Shown here piece by piece: positions 9,611-17,512 of a stretch of 64,000 bases of DNA (positions are counted from its first letter, which is position 1; each line of letters opens with the position of its first letter). A program made the position numbers and the translations under genes. This stretch comes from Luteolibacter ambystomatis (lineage in GTDB: Bacteria > Verrucomicrobiota > Verrucomicrobiia > Verrucomicrobiales > Akkermansiaceae). Below the pieces are notes generated by a model that saw only the letters and a list, made by a program, of their open reading frames with translations, was not told the origin of the DNA and searched no databases. The stretch lies in contig NZ_CP073100.1 of NCBI RefSeq assembly GCF_018137965.1, forward strand, positions 1,674,001-1,738,000. The letters run 5' to 3'.

Positions 9611-9682
9611 TGGCGTGACATGACATTGCAGAGTGCGGAGCGCGACATCTGGGTGCCTGTTGGATGACGGAATTTTGGTTCG

Positions 9683-9699
9683 AAGGAGTGAAACTCCTT
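9683..9699. repeat. Small perfect hairpin in the gap before 9735
   Basis: A 7-bp perfect inverted repeat (AAGGAGT / ACTCCTT) with a 3-nt loop lies 36 bp before the next start codon. The left arm contains a Shine-Dalgarno-like GGAG, but it is too far from the start to act directly. No T-run follows, so a terminator is not supported. It could be an RNA processing or stability element. Confidence 0.35.
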
Positions 9700-9734
9700 G
9701 CCAGCCAGAAAGTCCCGGAGAACTCTCGGCGCCC

Positions 9735-10271
9735 ATGCTGAACATCCCGAACGACACTCTGGAGAAAATCCTCGAGTTGCGCACCCAGAACGGTCTCGAG
9801 GCCACCCCTGAGGCTCTCGAAGCATCTCTGGAAGCCGCCAAATGCAAATGGACTCTGGAAGACACTCCGCGCTACCGCCGTGCCGGTGACGCGCCGATCT
9901 ATATCTCCGGCAAGTATCTGACCCAGGCGGGCGTTTGCCCGGCCACGGGTGAGAAAGACGCTGGCAGCGGCATCAAACGCCCGGCTCCGAAAGCTGCAGT
10001 GAACGGTTCGTCCGCTCCTGCATCATCCGCTCCCAGCCAGGAAACGTTCTATCGCGTTCTTCACGGCAAGGGCTTCAATGTCCGCATCACCAAAGACCTT
10101 CTGACCGGCGAGATCCGCGAGGAAGTGCCGCGTGAGATTTCCGAGCTCAATCTCCAGTTCAGCTCCCTTCCGGCCCGTGCCGAAGGCATCCACGTGACGC
10201 AGACGACCCCGCAGATCCAAGTCGCGATGAGCCTCGACAAGTTCCTCGAGCTCGCCCGCATCAAGCCCTGA
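9735..10271 (+). CDS. Unrecognised 178-residue protein
   Basis: The ATG at 9735 gives MLNIPNDTLEKILELR, an amphipathic helical start. The N-terminal 90 residues contain two cysteines (AAKCKW, GVCPAT). A Pro/Ala/Ser linker at about residues 85-108 leads to a C-terminal domain with alternating beta-strand pattern (FYRVLHGKGFNVRITKDLL). There is no signal peptide or membrane span, so it is probably cytoplasmic. I do not recognise either half. It is preceded by a small hairpin and followed by another at 10282. Confidence 0.65.
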   Translation: MLNIPNDTLEKILELRTQNGLEATPEALEASLEAAKCKWTLEDTPRYRRAGDAPIYISGKYLTQAGVCPATGEKDAGSGIKRPAPKAAVNGSSAPASSAPSQETFYRVLHGKGFNVRITKDLLTGEIREEVPREISELNLQFSSLPARAEGIHVTQTTPQIQVAMSLDKFLELARIKP

Positions 10272-10281
10272 CGCTTTTTTC

Positions 10282-10321
10282 CCGGAGACGTCCGCCGGCC
10301 GAGGCCGGAGGATGTCTCCGG
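10282..10321 (+). terminator. Strong hairpin after the 178-residue protein gene
   Basis: A 12-bp inverted repeat (CCGGAGACGTCC / GGATGTCTCCGG, one G-U-type mismatch) flanks a GC-rich centre that can fold further. It begins 10 bp after the stop codon. The T-run lies before the hairpin rather than after it, so it is not a classical intrinsic terminator on the + strand. It may be a factor-assisted terminator or an mRNA 3' stabiliser. Confidence 0.45.
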
Positions 10322-10375
10322 AGAAGTTCGGGACTTCCCTCTCATCCCCTCCCCGTGCCAGATTGGTTCCCGATC

Positions 10376-10885
10376 ATGGAACCCGGCACCCATAAACAGC
10401 GCGGATTCGACAACGCGGTCGCGACCTTTCTCCGCACCGTCCAGAACCATCATGTCTCACTGAGCCAGATGGCGGACCAGAAGGCGAACGTGCTCATCGG
10501 CGCATCGTTCGTGGTCCTCTCGATCCTTTTCCACGAGGTTTCACAGCGGGGTTTCAACCTGATCCTGGGGTTGCTTTCCGCCACCTGTTTCACGGCGTGC
10601 TTTTTCGCCGCGCTGGCCATCTTCCCCCGCTCCGGGAAAGGGAACAGCCATCCGAACCGGCTGTTCTTCGGCACCTTCGCCCAAGGAACGAGCGAGGAGT
10701 TCCACCAATCGATCAACGCCATCCTCTCATCGGATCAGGAAACGATCCATGCCATGGCGGAGGACATCTATCAGCTCGGCTGCGTCCTCCATCACCACAA
10801 GTACCGCTACCTGCGATACGCCTACCGCACGTTCCTCTGCGGACTTTCCATTACCGCCGCAACCGCCGTGGTGATGTATTTGTGA
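10376..10885 (+). CDS. DUF5706 / Pycsar-effector-like membrane protein (orphan)
   Basis: The 169-residue product (ATG at 10376; a GTG 21 bp upstream is an alternative) starts with a cytoplasmic helix and the segment ADQKANVLIGAS, placed directly before the first membrane span. Spans lie at about residues 38-55, 58-80 and 148-167. A helix ending in ADQKA followed by paired membrane spans is the signature of DUF5706, the family of many transmembrane Pycsar effectors that respond to cyclic pyrimidines. No nucleotide cyclase, HD phosphohydrolase or other defence gene is adjacent, so a defence role is uncertain. DUF5706 proteins also occur as stand-alone housekeeping-like genes. Confidence 0.6.
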   Translation: MEPGTHKQRGFDNAVATFLRTVQNHHVSLSQMADQKANVLIGASFVVLSILFHEVSQRGFNLILGLLSATCFTACFFAALAIFPRSGKGNSHPNRLFFGTFAQGTSEEFHQSINAILSSDQETIHAMAEDIYQLGCVLHHHKYRYLRYAYRTFLCGLSITAATAVVMYL

Positions 10886-10894
10886 CGGTCGTTC

Positions 10895-11380
10895 TCAGCG
10901 CGCCTCCACGTATTTCTCGTAGCGGGAACTCTGGATGCCATCCATCGCATTCATATCGCGGAAGTGCGTGTAGCCCACGAACGTTTCATTCATGATCGAC
11001 TTCACGAGGTTCCGGTGGTTGCGGGGACCATTCTCAATGGCGATGGTGTGAACATGGCCGTTCTGAAGGGAGATCGCCTGATCATCGCTCATGCGGGTGG
11101 CGATCATCGACCACTTCATATCGAAAACGTGGATTCCTCCCGGCAGCGTGAGCTTGGTGAAGGAGCCCGGGGAAAGCCGGGCAACCTCCCGGCCATCCAC
11201 TGTCAGGCTGCCACTGAACGGACCCACTGTTTCCGGCAGATGCACGAAAACAGTCGCCCGGTCCGAAGGCAACTTGCCCGTGATGCGGGCCACGTCCGCC
11301 ATCGAGTGGAGTTCACGCTGGGGAGCGCAACCCACCGACAGAACGCCGGCCAACAACACGGGCAGCAACAGAAAACGCAT
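10895..11380 (-). CDS. Predicted lipoprotein of unknown function
   Basis: The 161-residue product starts MRFLLLPVLLAGVLSVGC, a type II signal peptide with lipobox SVGC. The ATG at 11380 was chosen over a longer frame because it begins this signal. The mature part is a small beta-rich domain including SGSLTVDGREVARLSPGSF, which resembles the PEGA-type or DUF2846-type folds of other small lipoproteins; this comparison is weak. It is convergent with the DUF5706 gene and lies 13 bp downstream of the ylbF-like gene, so the two minus-strand genes are probably co-transcribed. Confidence 0.75.
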   Translation of the reverse strand: MRFLLLPVLLAGVLSVGCAPQRELHSMADVARITGKLPSDRATVFVHLPETVGPFSGSLTVDGREVARLSPGSFTKLTLPGGIHVFDMKWSMIATRMSDDQAISLQNGHVHTIAIENGPRNHRNLVKSIMNETFVGYTHFRDMNAMDGIQSSRYEKYVEAR

Positions 11381-11393
11381 GCGTGGCAGCAGC

Positions 11394-11819
11394 TTAGTGG
11401 CAGCCGCAGCCACCGTTGCCACCGCAGCAGCCATCTTCAGCTTCGGCGAAGTCTTCGGCCTCCGGCACGCGGCCGAGTTCGAGAGTCATACCGATGTATT
11501 TGCCGATGGTCTGCTGGATCGACTCCAGTTCGCGCTGGGCTTCCAGGAAACCGCGGGCGATCTCATTCTTGAAGAGGGCATCGCGGGCGGCTTCGAACTC
11601 GCGGATCTCCGCGGCACCGAGTTCCACTCCGGCATGCTGCTTGTGATGCAGTTCCTCTCCGCGCTCGTGCACGCTCTGGTATTGGAGACGGGCGGCATCG
11701 TCATCGAGGAAGCGCTCGACCCGGCCCTGGAGCTCCTTGAAGCGCGGCTCGGCCACGATCTGGGCGCACAGGTCCTTGGTCTTGGAGATGACGGAGGAGT
11801 CTTCGGAAAGAATCGACAT
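11394..11819 (-). CDS. YlbF-family protein with Cys-rich tail
   Basis: The 141-residue product is almost wholly alpha-helical (for example LFKNEIARGFLEAQRELESI) and matches the YlbF/YmcA family. In Bacillus these proteins form the Y-complex that supports RNase Y processing and development. The C-terminus is unusual: after an acidic stretch (EAEDFAEAED) it ends CCGGNGGCGCH, with four cysteines and a histidine in eleven residues. The Bacillus Y-complex binds Fe-S clusters through cysteines, so this tail is a plausible cluster or metal site, which is inference. There is no transmembrane segment. Confidence 0.8.
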   Translation of the reverse strand: MSILSEDSSVISKTKDLCAQIVAEPRFKELQGRVERFLDDDAARLQYQSVHERGEELHHKQHAGVELGAAEIREFEAARDALFKNEIARGFLEAQRELESIQQTIGKYIGMTLELGRVPEAEDFAEAEDGCCGGNGGCGCH

Positions 11820-11988
11820 GCGCTCCCTCTACCCCTGCTTTTCCCCGCTGGCAACCCCCATCCCTGCCCCCACAGGTGAATTTTCGCGCATCTTTTTCCG
11901 TGAAAAGGAGCGGCCACGGCACTTTTCACCGGGGATTCATCAAAGTGCCATCGGCCTTTCACCCGTGGCCCCGAGGGTCCCGTCATCC

Positions 11989-13014
11989 ATGATCAAGTTC
12001 ATCCGACGCGCCGCCATCACCTCCACCCTTCTGTTGCTGGTGGCTTTCGGTGGATTGGCGGTCTGGGGTTCCGACCGGCTGCTGCATCCGAACCGGCGCC
12101 CCTTGCAGGACTACCACCGGGAAATTCTCAGCCAGCCTTCCGAGTTCGGCCTGCGCGTCCAACCTTACACCGGTCCGTCCGGCACTCCCTGCCTGTTGGT
12201 CACTCCTTCACCGGATCCCGGCACGGCGAACAAGGGGCGGATCGTTCGCGAGGAGCTGATGAAACGCGGCGTCACCCCCGGTCGATGGGGTGATACCCGT
12301 GGCACGATCGTCCTGCTCCACGGCTATTGCGGCCGGAAGGAAGACAACCTGCCCATCGCCGAGCGCTTCTGCGCCGCCGGATTCCGCTGCATCCTGCCGG
12401 ATTTGCCAGGACATGGAGACAACCCCTCGCCCACCGCCACCTTTGGCAAACATGAAACCGCGCTGGCCGGCGACCTCGTCGCTGATGCCGCGCAACGGTT
12501 TTCATTCCCGGCTGCTCCTGCCGCGTTGTTCGGCATTTCCCAAGGCGGAGCCATCGCCTTGCAGGCTGCCGGAAAATGCGATGGCCATTGGTCGGCGGTG
12601 GCCACGGTGGCGGCCTTCTCGTCTTTGAGCCAACCGGTAGAGCGGGCGGCGACAGCCATTCCGAAACTGGCCGTCATCGCTCCGTTCGCCTCGGAGGCCT
12701 GCTCCTGCGGCGTGTATTTCAGGGAAGGTTTCACTCCAGCCGACATCCGGCCGGTCGATGCCGCCACCCGCATCACCATCCCCGCGTTCATCGTCCACGG
12801 GGACCAGGATACCTTTATCCCGATCTCCGCCGGACGGGCCATCTATGATGCCATCCCGGGCAACCGCAAAACATTCCGGGAGGTTCGTGGCGGCGGCCAT
12901 GGCAACGTGCTTTCCACCGGCTCCCATGCGTTGTATGCGGATCTCTGCCGCTTCTACATCACCTCCATGTTAGGGGATGGTAAAACCTCCCGGGCGGGCA
13001 TTAAGGGAAGGTAA
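11989..13014 (+). CDS. Membrane-anchored alpha/beta hydrolase
   Basis: The 341-residue product has an N-terminal anchor (about residues 7-29) and an alpha/beta-hydrolase domain. The oxyanion strand is IVLLHGYCGRK, the nucleophile elbow is GISQGG, the acid is the Asp of VHGDQDTF and the catalytic His lies in GGGHGN. This is a complete Ser-Asp-His triad. The arrangement matches periplasmic or membrane-bound esterases of the BAAT/BEM46-like type; the substrate cannot be read from sequence. The longer upstream frame was rejected because it runs antisense across the ylbF-like gene. A small inverted repeat (GGAAG/CTTCC) overlaps its stop codon. Confidence 0.85.
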   Translation: MIKFIRRAAITSTLLLLVAFGGLAVWGSDRLLHPNRRPLQDYHREILSQPSEFGLRVQPYTGPSGTPCLLVTPSPDPGTANKGRIVREELMKRGVTPGRWGDTRGTIVLLHGYCGRKEDNLPIAERFCAAGFRCILPDLPGHGDNPSPTATFGKHETALAGDLVADAAQRFSFPAAPAALFGISQGGAIALQAAGKCDGHWSAVATVAAFSSLSQPVERAATAIPKLAVIAPFASEACSCGVYFREGFTPADIRPVDAATRITIPAFIVHGDQDTFIPISAGRAIYDAIPGNRKTFREVRGGGHGNVLSTGSHALYADLCRFYITSMLGDGKTSRAGIKGR

Positions 13015-13047
13015 ACTTCCTAGATCCATGCACCACCTCGTGGCGAA

Positions 13048-14418
13048 ATGCATGGTGTGAAAACCCACGCGCTTCTCATCACCCTGCTTCCTTCTCTGGC
13101 TGCCGCCGATCCCCTGCCCGCAGGTTCCTCGGTCTCACTTCAGCCCGGCGGTGGCAATTCCATCGGACGACTCGATCTCACCGATACCGGTAACCGGGTG
13201 TGGACGCTGCAACGCTCTTCCGACCTCACAAACTGGTCGGATGCCAGCACCTTGAAGGTCCGCAACAGTCTCTTGAGAATCGCTCTCGCAAAGCAAAACG
13301 GCACCCCTCGGTTATACTACCGCCTGCACTACAACTCCGATTCGCAAGTGGCCGCCAATGATGTCGCCGATGCTCTGCAACTGCCTGCCACCCTCGCCAA
13401 CTATGCGAATCCCACATTGCCCGCCCATCTGCTGACCCAGCAGATCCGCGCCCAGAACAACACCCCTTTCGACAATGCCACGACCAATCCCGGGGCCACG
13501 CTCGGCCGGGTGCTGTTCTACGACAAGCGGCTCTCGGCGAACAACACCGTCTCGTGCTCGTCCTGCCATCAACCGGCCCATGGCTTCTCGGATCCCGCCC
13601 GCTTCAGCACCGGTTTCGCCGGCGGCCTGACGGGTCGGAATTCAATGGGACTGACCAGCAACCGGTATTATCTGCGCGGCAAGTACTTCTGGGACGAGCG
13701 TGCCGCCACGCTGGAGGATCAGGTGCTGATGCCGATCCAAAATACCACGGAAATGGGCCTTACGCTCGACCAACTGGTCACGAAGGTGTCTGCCGAACCC
13801 TACTACGCCACACTGTTCACCTCCGCCTTCGGAGATCCGGCTGTAAACTCGACCCGCATTTCGAAAGCACTGGCGCAGTTCGTCCGATCCATTGTCTCGG
13901 GCAATACCAAGTATGACCAGGGCGTGCCGGTGAACTTCACCAATTTCACCGCGGAGGAAAACCAAGGCCGCGCCATCTTCAATGGTCCGGCGGGAGGTTG
14001 CTCGGCCTGCCATGGCAGCGACAACTTCGTTCCCGGCAACAACATCTTCAACAATGGACTGGAGAATCCCTATGTGGACAAGGGCCTTGGCTCCGTCACC
14101 GGACTGACCAGCGATGAAGGCTTCTTCAAGGTGCCTTCGCTGCGCAACATCGAGCTCACCGCGCCCTACATGCACGATGGCCGGTTCGCCACCTTGGAGC
14201 AGGTCGTCGAGTTCTACAACTCAGGCGTGGTGAATCATCCGAATCTCTCGCCCCAACTGCGGGTGCCACCCGGCAACCCCGGCATGGGCAATCCCCGCCG
14301 ACTCAATCTGAATCCCGGACAGAAAGCCGCCCTCGTCGCATTCTTGAAAACGCTGACCGACACATCGGTCACGACCGATCCGAAATTCTCGGATCCATTC
14401 CGCTACGATGCTCCGTAA
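13048..14418 (+). CDS. Di-haem cytochrome c peroxidase (CcpA/MauG family)
   Basis: The 456-residue product has a signal peptide (MHGVKTHALLITLLPSLAAA) and two haem-binding motifs, CSSCH and CSACH, spaced as in bacterial di-haem peroxidases. Also present are the conserved GRVLFYDKRLS strand, the FWDERA segment and the C-terminal FKVPSLRNIELTAPYMHDG block with its distal Met/His region. These periplasmic enzymes reduce hydrogen peroxide or carry out related oxidations. About 75 residues between the signal and the catalytic domain are extra. They contain WTLQRSSDLTNW, a motif frequent in Verrucomicrobia beta-sandwich modules. Length exceeds the usual 330-360 residues for this reason. Confidence 0.92.
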   Translation: MHGVKTHALLITLLPSLAAADPLPAGSSVSLQPGGGNSIGRLDLTDTGNRVWTLQRSSDLTNWSDASTLKVRNSLLRIALAKQNGTPRLYYRLHYNSDSQVAANDVADALQLPATLANYANPTLPAHLLTQQIRAQNNTPFDNATTNPGATLGRVLFYDKRLSANNTVSCSSCHQPAHGFSDPARFSTGFAGGLTGRNSMGLTSNRYYLRGKYFWDERAATLEDQVLMPIQNTTEMGLTLDQLVTKVSAEPYYATLFTSAFGDPAVNSTRISKALAQFVRSIVSGNTKYDQGVPVNFTNFTAEENQGRAIFNGPAGGCSACHGSDNFVPGNNIFNNGLENPYVDKGLGSVTGLTSDEGFFKVPSLRNIELTAPYMHDGRFATLEQVVEFYNSGVVNHPNLSPQLRVPPGNPGMGNPRRLNLNPGQKAALVAFLKTLTDTSVTTDPKFSDPFRYDAP

Positions 14419-14431
14419 GGAGTAGCCCGCG

Positions 14432-15178
14432 CTACTCGGCCACCACAAACATCGCCCCGAACATGTTGCTCTCGGTCGGAGCGGTGGGATTCACCTCCAT
14501 CTGTGAAATGTCTCCATCGAGGAACAGCGCCCGCCCGCAACCGAGCTTCAGAAACAGTCCGGCGAAGTCCCAGAAGTTTACGGTCTGTCCGGGTGAGGTG
14601 ATCGCAAAAACCACCTTGCCGTTTCCATCGATCCCCACGCCGTTGCGATGAAGGCGATTGGTCGAACCTTCCTTGAACGCGGAATGGCGCTTGCCATCGA
14701 TCAGGAGCATCGGCCCGGCTTGGATCGCCATGCAGTCTTTTGAAGGCAATGGCGGCAGGGCTTCATCCATGGTCGTCATGCGGATGAAGGATGGCGCGGC
14801 TGAACCTATGGACCATGAGAATACTCCACCGGGGTGCAGGTAGAAGTTCCCCTCTCCTTTCCGCTTGTTCAGCGGAAGCCATTCGCGGCCTGCTTCCACA
14901 TACAGTCCGGAAGGCACGCCGCCCGGCTCGAAGATGCCCGCGTTCATGATGAACTTCACCTTCCTCCCGCGTGCGCCGCAAGCCGCCTGCACCTTGTCGA
15001 AGGTGCGGTAGGGCGTTCCCTTGTCATCCTTCCAGACGAGTTGCAGCGAGGCATGCTCCAGCCGCACCACGCGGAATCGCACCCCCGCATGGGACACGGA
15101 TTCCTCTTTGATCTCCACGGCGGACACGTGCGATGCCACGATCCATGACGTGAGGGTCGCCATCAGCGGGCGTATCAT
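14432..15178 (-). CDS. Exported YigE-like / phosphodiester glycosidase (NAGPA) domain protein
   Basis: The 248-residue product has an N-terminal signal (ending near HVSAVE) and matches the YigE/DUF2233 branch of the phosphodiester glycosidase superfamily. Family marks are FIMNAGIFEPGGVPSGLY, GNFYLHPGGVF, AIQAGPMLL, NRLHRNGVGID and the near-terminal ALFLDGDISQ. Related enzymes cleave the phosphodiester link to N-acetylglucosamine, but the bacterial YigE proteins are functionally uncharacterised. It converges on the peroxidase gene with a 13-bp gap, and the next minus-strand gene upstream ends 49 bp away. Confidence 0.85.
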   Translation of the reverse strand: MIRPLMATLTSWIVASHVSAVEIKEESVSHAGVRFRVVRLEHASLQLVWKDDKGTPYRTFDKVQAACGARGRKVKFIMNAGIFEPGGVPSGLYVEAGREWLPLNKRKGEGNFYLHPGGVFSWSIGSAAPSFIRMTTMDEALPPLPSKDCMAIQAGPMLLIDGKRHSAFKEGSTNRLHRNGVGIDGNGKVVFAITSPGQTVNFWDFAGLFLKLGCGRALFLDGDISQMEVNPTAPTESNMFGAMFVVAE

Positions 15179-15227
15179 CGCGCAAGCTTGCCATGACGCC
15201 CCGCCACCGCAAGCGGGCTCGTGCGCT

Positions 15228-16013
15228 TCACGGCTTTTTCACCGGGGCATCCGCCGCAGTTGCCTTGAACAACGGGAAGGTCGCTCCCGGTTTGAAGTAG
15301 CCCGGTGCATCGAGACTGAAGGAACGTCCCTCGCCGACCTGGTAGTTGCCATACACGATCGGCACCACGGTCACGCAAAGGATCTTCTCCATCTTTCCCT
15401 GCTCATCCTGGGCATCCACCTTCGAGACATGCAGCACGACGGCGCAGTTCTGTGCCTTCGTCACCGTCAGCATGTCGTCCGGCTTGAACCAGGAGAATGC
15501 CGCGCGGTCGGCGGTCGGGAACAGATATTCGATGATGACCGGATAGGGAGCCGTCGGAGTGAACTCATCCGGCTTCACCATCGCGCGGCCCCGCACCACG
15601 AATCCGGGGCTGAAAAAATCATTCTCCTTCAGCGGACGCACGGTCTCCACCCTGTAGGAGCCTTCCACATATGACAGCAGCAGGGGCTTCTGGAAATTGG
15701 TGAGATAGTTCCGCAGCAGCGCCGGATTGAGGCGGGCGAGCAGCGTGTCATCGAAGCCGTTGAACTTCTTGTAGAGGTCCTTCGGCGTGTATGAGTTCGC
15801 GGTGGGCGCATCCAGATCCTTATACTGTTTCAGTTCCGGCAGGCGCTTGAGTTTCCGCAGGATTTCATAGTTCCGCGGGCTCTCCGGATGCTGGAAGATG
15901 TGCAGGCAAACCACCCAGCTCACCACGGCGAAGCATGCCGCCACGACGTTCGCGAGCAGCCACCAGAAATACGCCGGACGGCTGGGAGGGGGTTCTTCGA
16001 CAACGCGGGGCAC
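15228..16013 (-). CDS. Unrecognised single-pass membrane protein
   Basis: The 261-residue product starts with a GTG at 16013, only 5 bp after the stop of the IscA-like gene, so translation is probably coupled. A membrane span lies at about residues 16-40 (FWWLLANVVAACFAVVSWVV), and the rest should be periplasmic. The soluble part is mixed alpha/beta with many Lys/Pro and two Cys (QNCAVVLHV, EKILCVTVV). It ends in a Lys/Ala-rich tail. No family is recognised. The context beside an Fe-S protein does not point clearly to a role. Confidence 0.7.
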   Translation of the reverse strand: MPRVVEEPPPSRPAYFWWLLANVVAACFAVVSWVVCLHIFQHPESPRNYEILRKLKRLPELKQYKDLDAPTANSYTPKDLYKKFNGFDDTLLARLNPALLRNYLTNFQKPLLLSYVEGSYRVETVRPLKENDFFSPGFVVRGRAMVKPDEFTPTAPYPVIIEYLFPTADRAAFSWFKPDDMLTVTKAQNCAVVLHVSKVDAQDEQGKMEKILCVTVVPIVYGNYQVGEGRSFSLDAPGYFKPGATFPLFKATAADAPVKKP

Positions 16014-16018
16014 GGCGA

Positions 16019-16396
16019 TCAGGATCCGCAGGCTTCACCGTCCGCCACGGCGTTGGCACCCGGCGGTTCATCCGCCGTTTCGAAAGAAGTTCCGCAGCCA
16101 CAGGAGCGGGCGGCATTCGGATTATGGATCTTGAATCCGGAGTCGGAAAGCGCGTCCGAGAAATCGATTTCGCAACCGCGCAGGCGATCCACGCTGTCGC
16201 CAGCCACGATCACACGGGCACCATGGGCTTCAACGGTCACATCGCCGGCTTCGGCGGTTCCAAAACCCATTTCATACTGCCATCCCGCGCATCCTCCCCG
16301 CCGGACGGCGAGCCGCAGTCCGGTTTCCGGAGACGCGCCCCTGCTCTCCAGCATGCTACGCAGCTCGGCGGCCGCCCGTTCAGTCAATGTGATCAT
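16019..16396 (-). CDS. A-type iron-sulfur cluster carrier (HesB/IscA/ErpA family)
   Basis: The 125-residue product starts MITLTERAAAELRSML and carries the three conserved cysteines of the family: one in GGCAGWQY and two in SCGCGTSF. These bind iron or an Fe-S cluster that is passed to target proteins. The central segment IDFSDALSDSGFKIHNPNA is also typical. A longer frame beginning at a TTG three codons upstream was rejected in favour of the ATG. A tail of about 20 residues, ending GEACGS with a fourth cysteine, extends beyond the usual C-terminus. No isc/suf genes lie nearby. Confidence 0.92.
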   Translation of the reverse strand: MITLTERAAAELRSMLESRGASPETGLRLAVRRGGCAGWQYEMGFGTAEAGDVTVEAHGARVIVAGDSVDRLRGCEIDFSDALSDSGFKIHNPNAARSCGCGTSFETADEPPGANAVADGEACGS

Positions 16397-16500
16397 TGCT
16401 CTCAAGGGAGTGATACGGGCGCGGGCGCTGGGTGCCAGCGGAAAGTTTCCGCGCGATGGTGATTTGCAAGCCGCCTCCGCCGGATGATTCCCCGCAGCGG

Positions 16501-16821
16501 CTAAGACCTCATCCGCATGCGCTCCATCGCCATGGCGAAGGCCGTCCGGCAGATTTGAAGCTCCATTGAGATCCGGCTCCGCTCCGACTCATCAGCCGTG
16601 ACGGCGAGCGCTTCCTTGAGGAAGTCCACCCGCTTCATGAGGTCCACCTCGGGAGGAACGAAGCCATGCCCCTTGAGCATCGCGTGGGTCGAGCGCCATT
16701 CCTCCGGTGTCGCGAAATAGGAATCGAGATCAAGAAGCCCCCCTTCGGGCGGTGGACGGAGTTCTCCGGATGCGATCGCCTCATCGATCCGCGCCTCGGC
16801 GATTTTCTCGAACATCGACAT
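16501..16821 (-). CDS. DUF1992 (DnaJC28-like conserved domain) protein
   Basis: From the ATG at 16821 the product has 106 residues and begins MSMFEKIAEARIDEAI, matching the start of DUF1992, a domain found in J-domain-associated proteins and as a stand-alone bacterial protein. The family's short Pro-containing loop is present (EDLRP-like position, here SGELRPPPEGG). A longer start at 16893 would add 24 residues with no family support. The function of DUF1992 is not established. The upstream 140 bp is AT-rich relative to its surroundings and probably holds promoters for this gene and the divergent one at 17036. Confidence 0.8.
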   Translation of the reverse strand: MSMFEKIAEARIDEAIASGELRPPPEGGLLDLDSYFATPEEWRSTHAMLKGHGFVPPEVDLMKRVDFLKEALAVTADESERSRISMELQICRTAFAMAMERMRMRS

Positions 16822-17035
16822 CGCCGCCACCCTATCGGGAGCCTCTCTGAAATGCACTCGTTTTGAATGGGTAATCCCTTGCTTTCCATTCATTCCTAAC
16901 AGAATCCGCAGATAGTTAGGATTTCTTGATTATTCGACAACATGTATTTATTTCAAAATCAACGCGTTAGAGAGCCGGAATTTGAAGATTTTTTGAACAG
17001 AGGACAGCCGCGAGGGTCAGATATTTAAGAAGATC

Positions 17036-17512
17036 ATGAATCTCTCTAACTTTTACTTTCCCCCCCCAGCGCCGACGTGCCGGTACCGGATAGACCCGGC
17101 ACGTCGGCTGCGCATCGAGGAATACCAGGGGTCGGTGGGGTTGGAAGACCTGCGTGCGACGGCGGCGGCGGTGGCGGAAGATCCCGGATGGTCTCCGGAT
17201 CTCCATGGCTTGGTTGATTTCAGCAAAGCGAAGCTGGACCTGACCGCGAATGACGTATTGCGGCTGGCGCTGCTGATGCGCCGAGACGGCTATCGCACGA
17301 ACGGCTGGCTCGCCTTCGCCGTGGGAGATACCGCGGCCTATGGGTTGGTGCGGATGCTCAGCCATTGGTCGCGGACCACGGACCGCAGCCGCATTTTCTC
17401 CGGACGCGAGGAAGCGGAACGCTGGCTCAATGGCCATGTGGGGCACGTGCCTCCCGGTTTCGGCAGCGGCTTCAATGCCGTTTACGAAACACCAATCCGT
17501 AACGCGGGCTGA
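17036..17512 (+). CDS. Small cytoplasmic protein with SpoIIAA/STAS-like pattern (tentative)
   Basis: The 158-residue product has no signal or membrane span. Its pattern (YRIDPARRLRIEEYQG, then a helix, then LHGLVDFSKAKLDL, then a helix and WLAFAVGD) follows the strand-helix order of the SpoIIAA-like STAS fold. A C-terminal helix with REEAERWL is also typical of that group. This is a pattern-level call only. The last 41 bp overlap tail to tail with the ABC permease gene on the other strand, which is unusual. Confidence 0.6.
   Translation: MNLSNFYFPPPAPTCRYRIDPARRLRIEEYQGSVGLEDLRATAAAVAEDPGWSPDLHGLVDFSKAKLDLTANDVLRLALLMRRDGYRTNGWLAFAVGDTAAYGLVRMLSHWSRTTDRSRIFSGREEAERWLNGHVGHVPPGFGSGFNAVYETPIRNAG

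Noticed and set aside
10376..11819. Defence island around the DUF5706 gene.
   Set aside because: Neighbours are a lipoprotein, a YlbF protein and a hydrolase; no cyclase, nuclease or other defence gene is present.
11091..11879. 262-residue plus-strand frame.
   Set aside because: It is antisense across the lipoprotein and YlbF-like genes, which both have clear family features on the minus strand.
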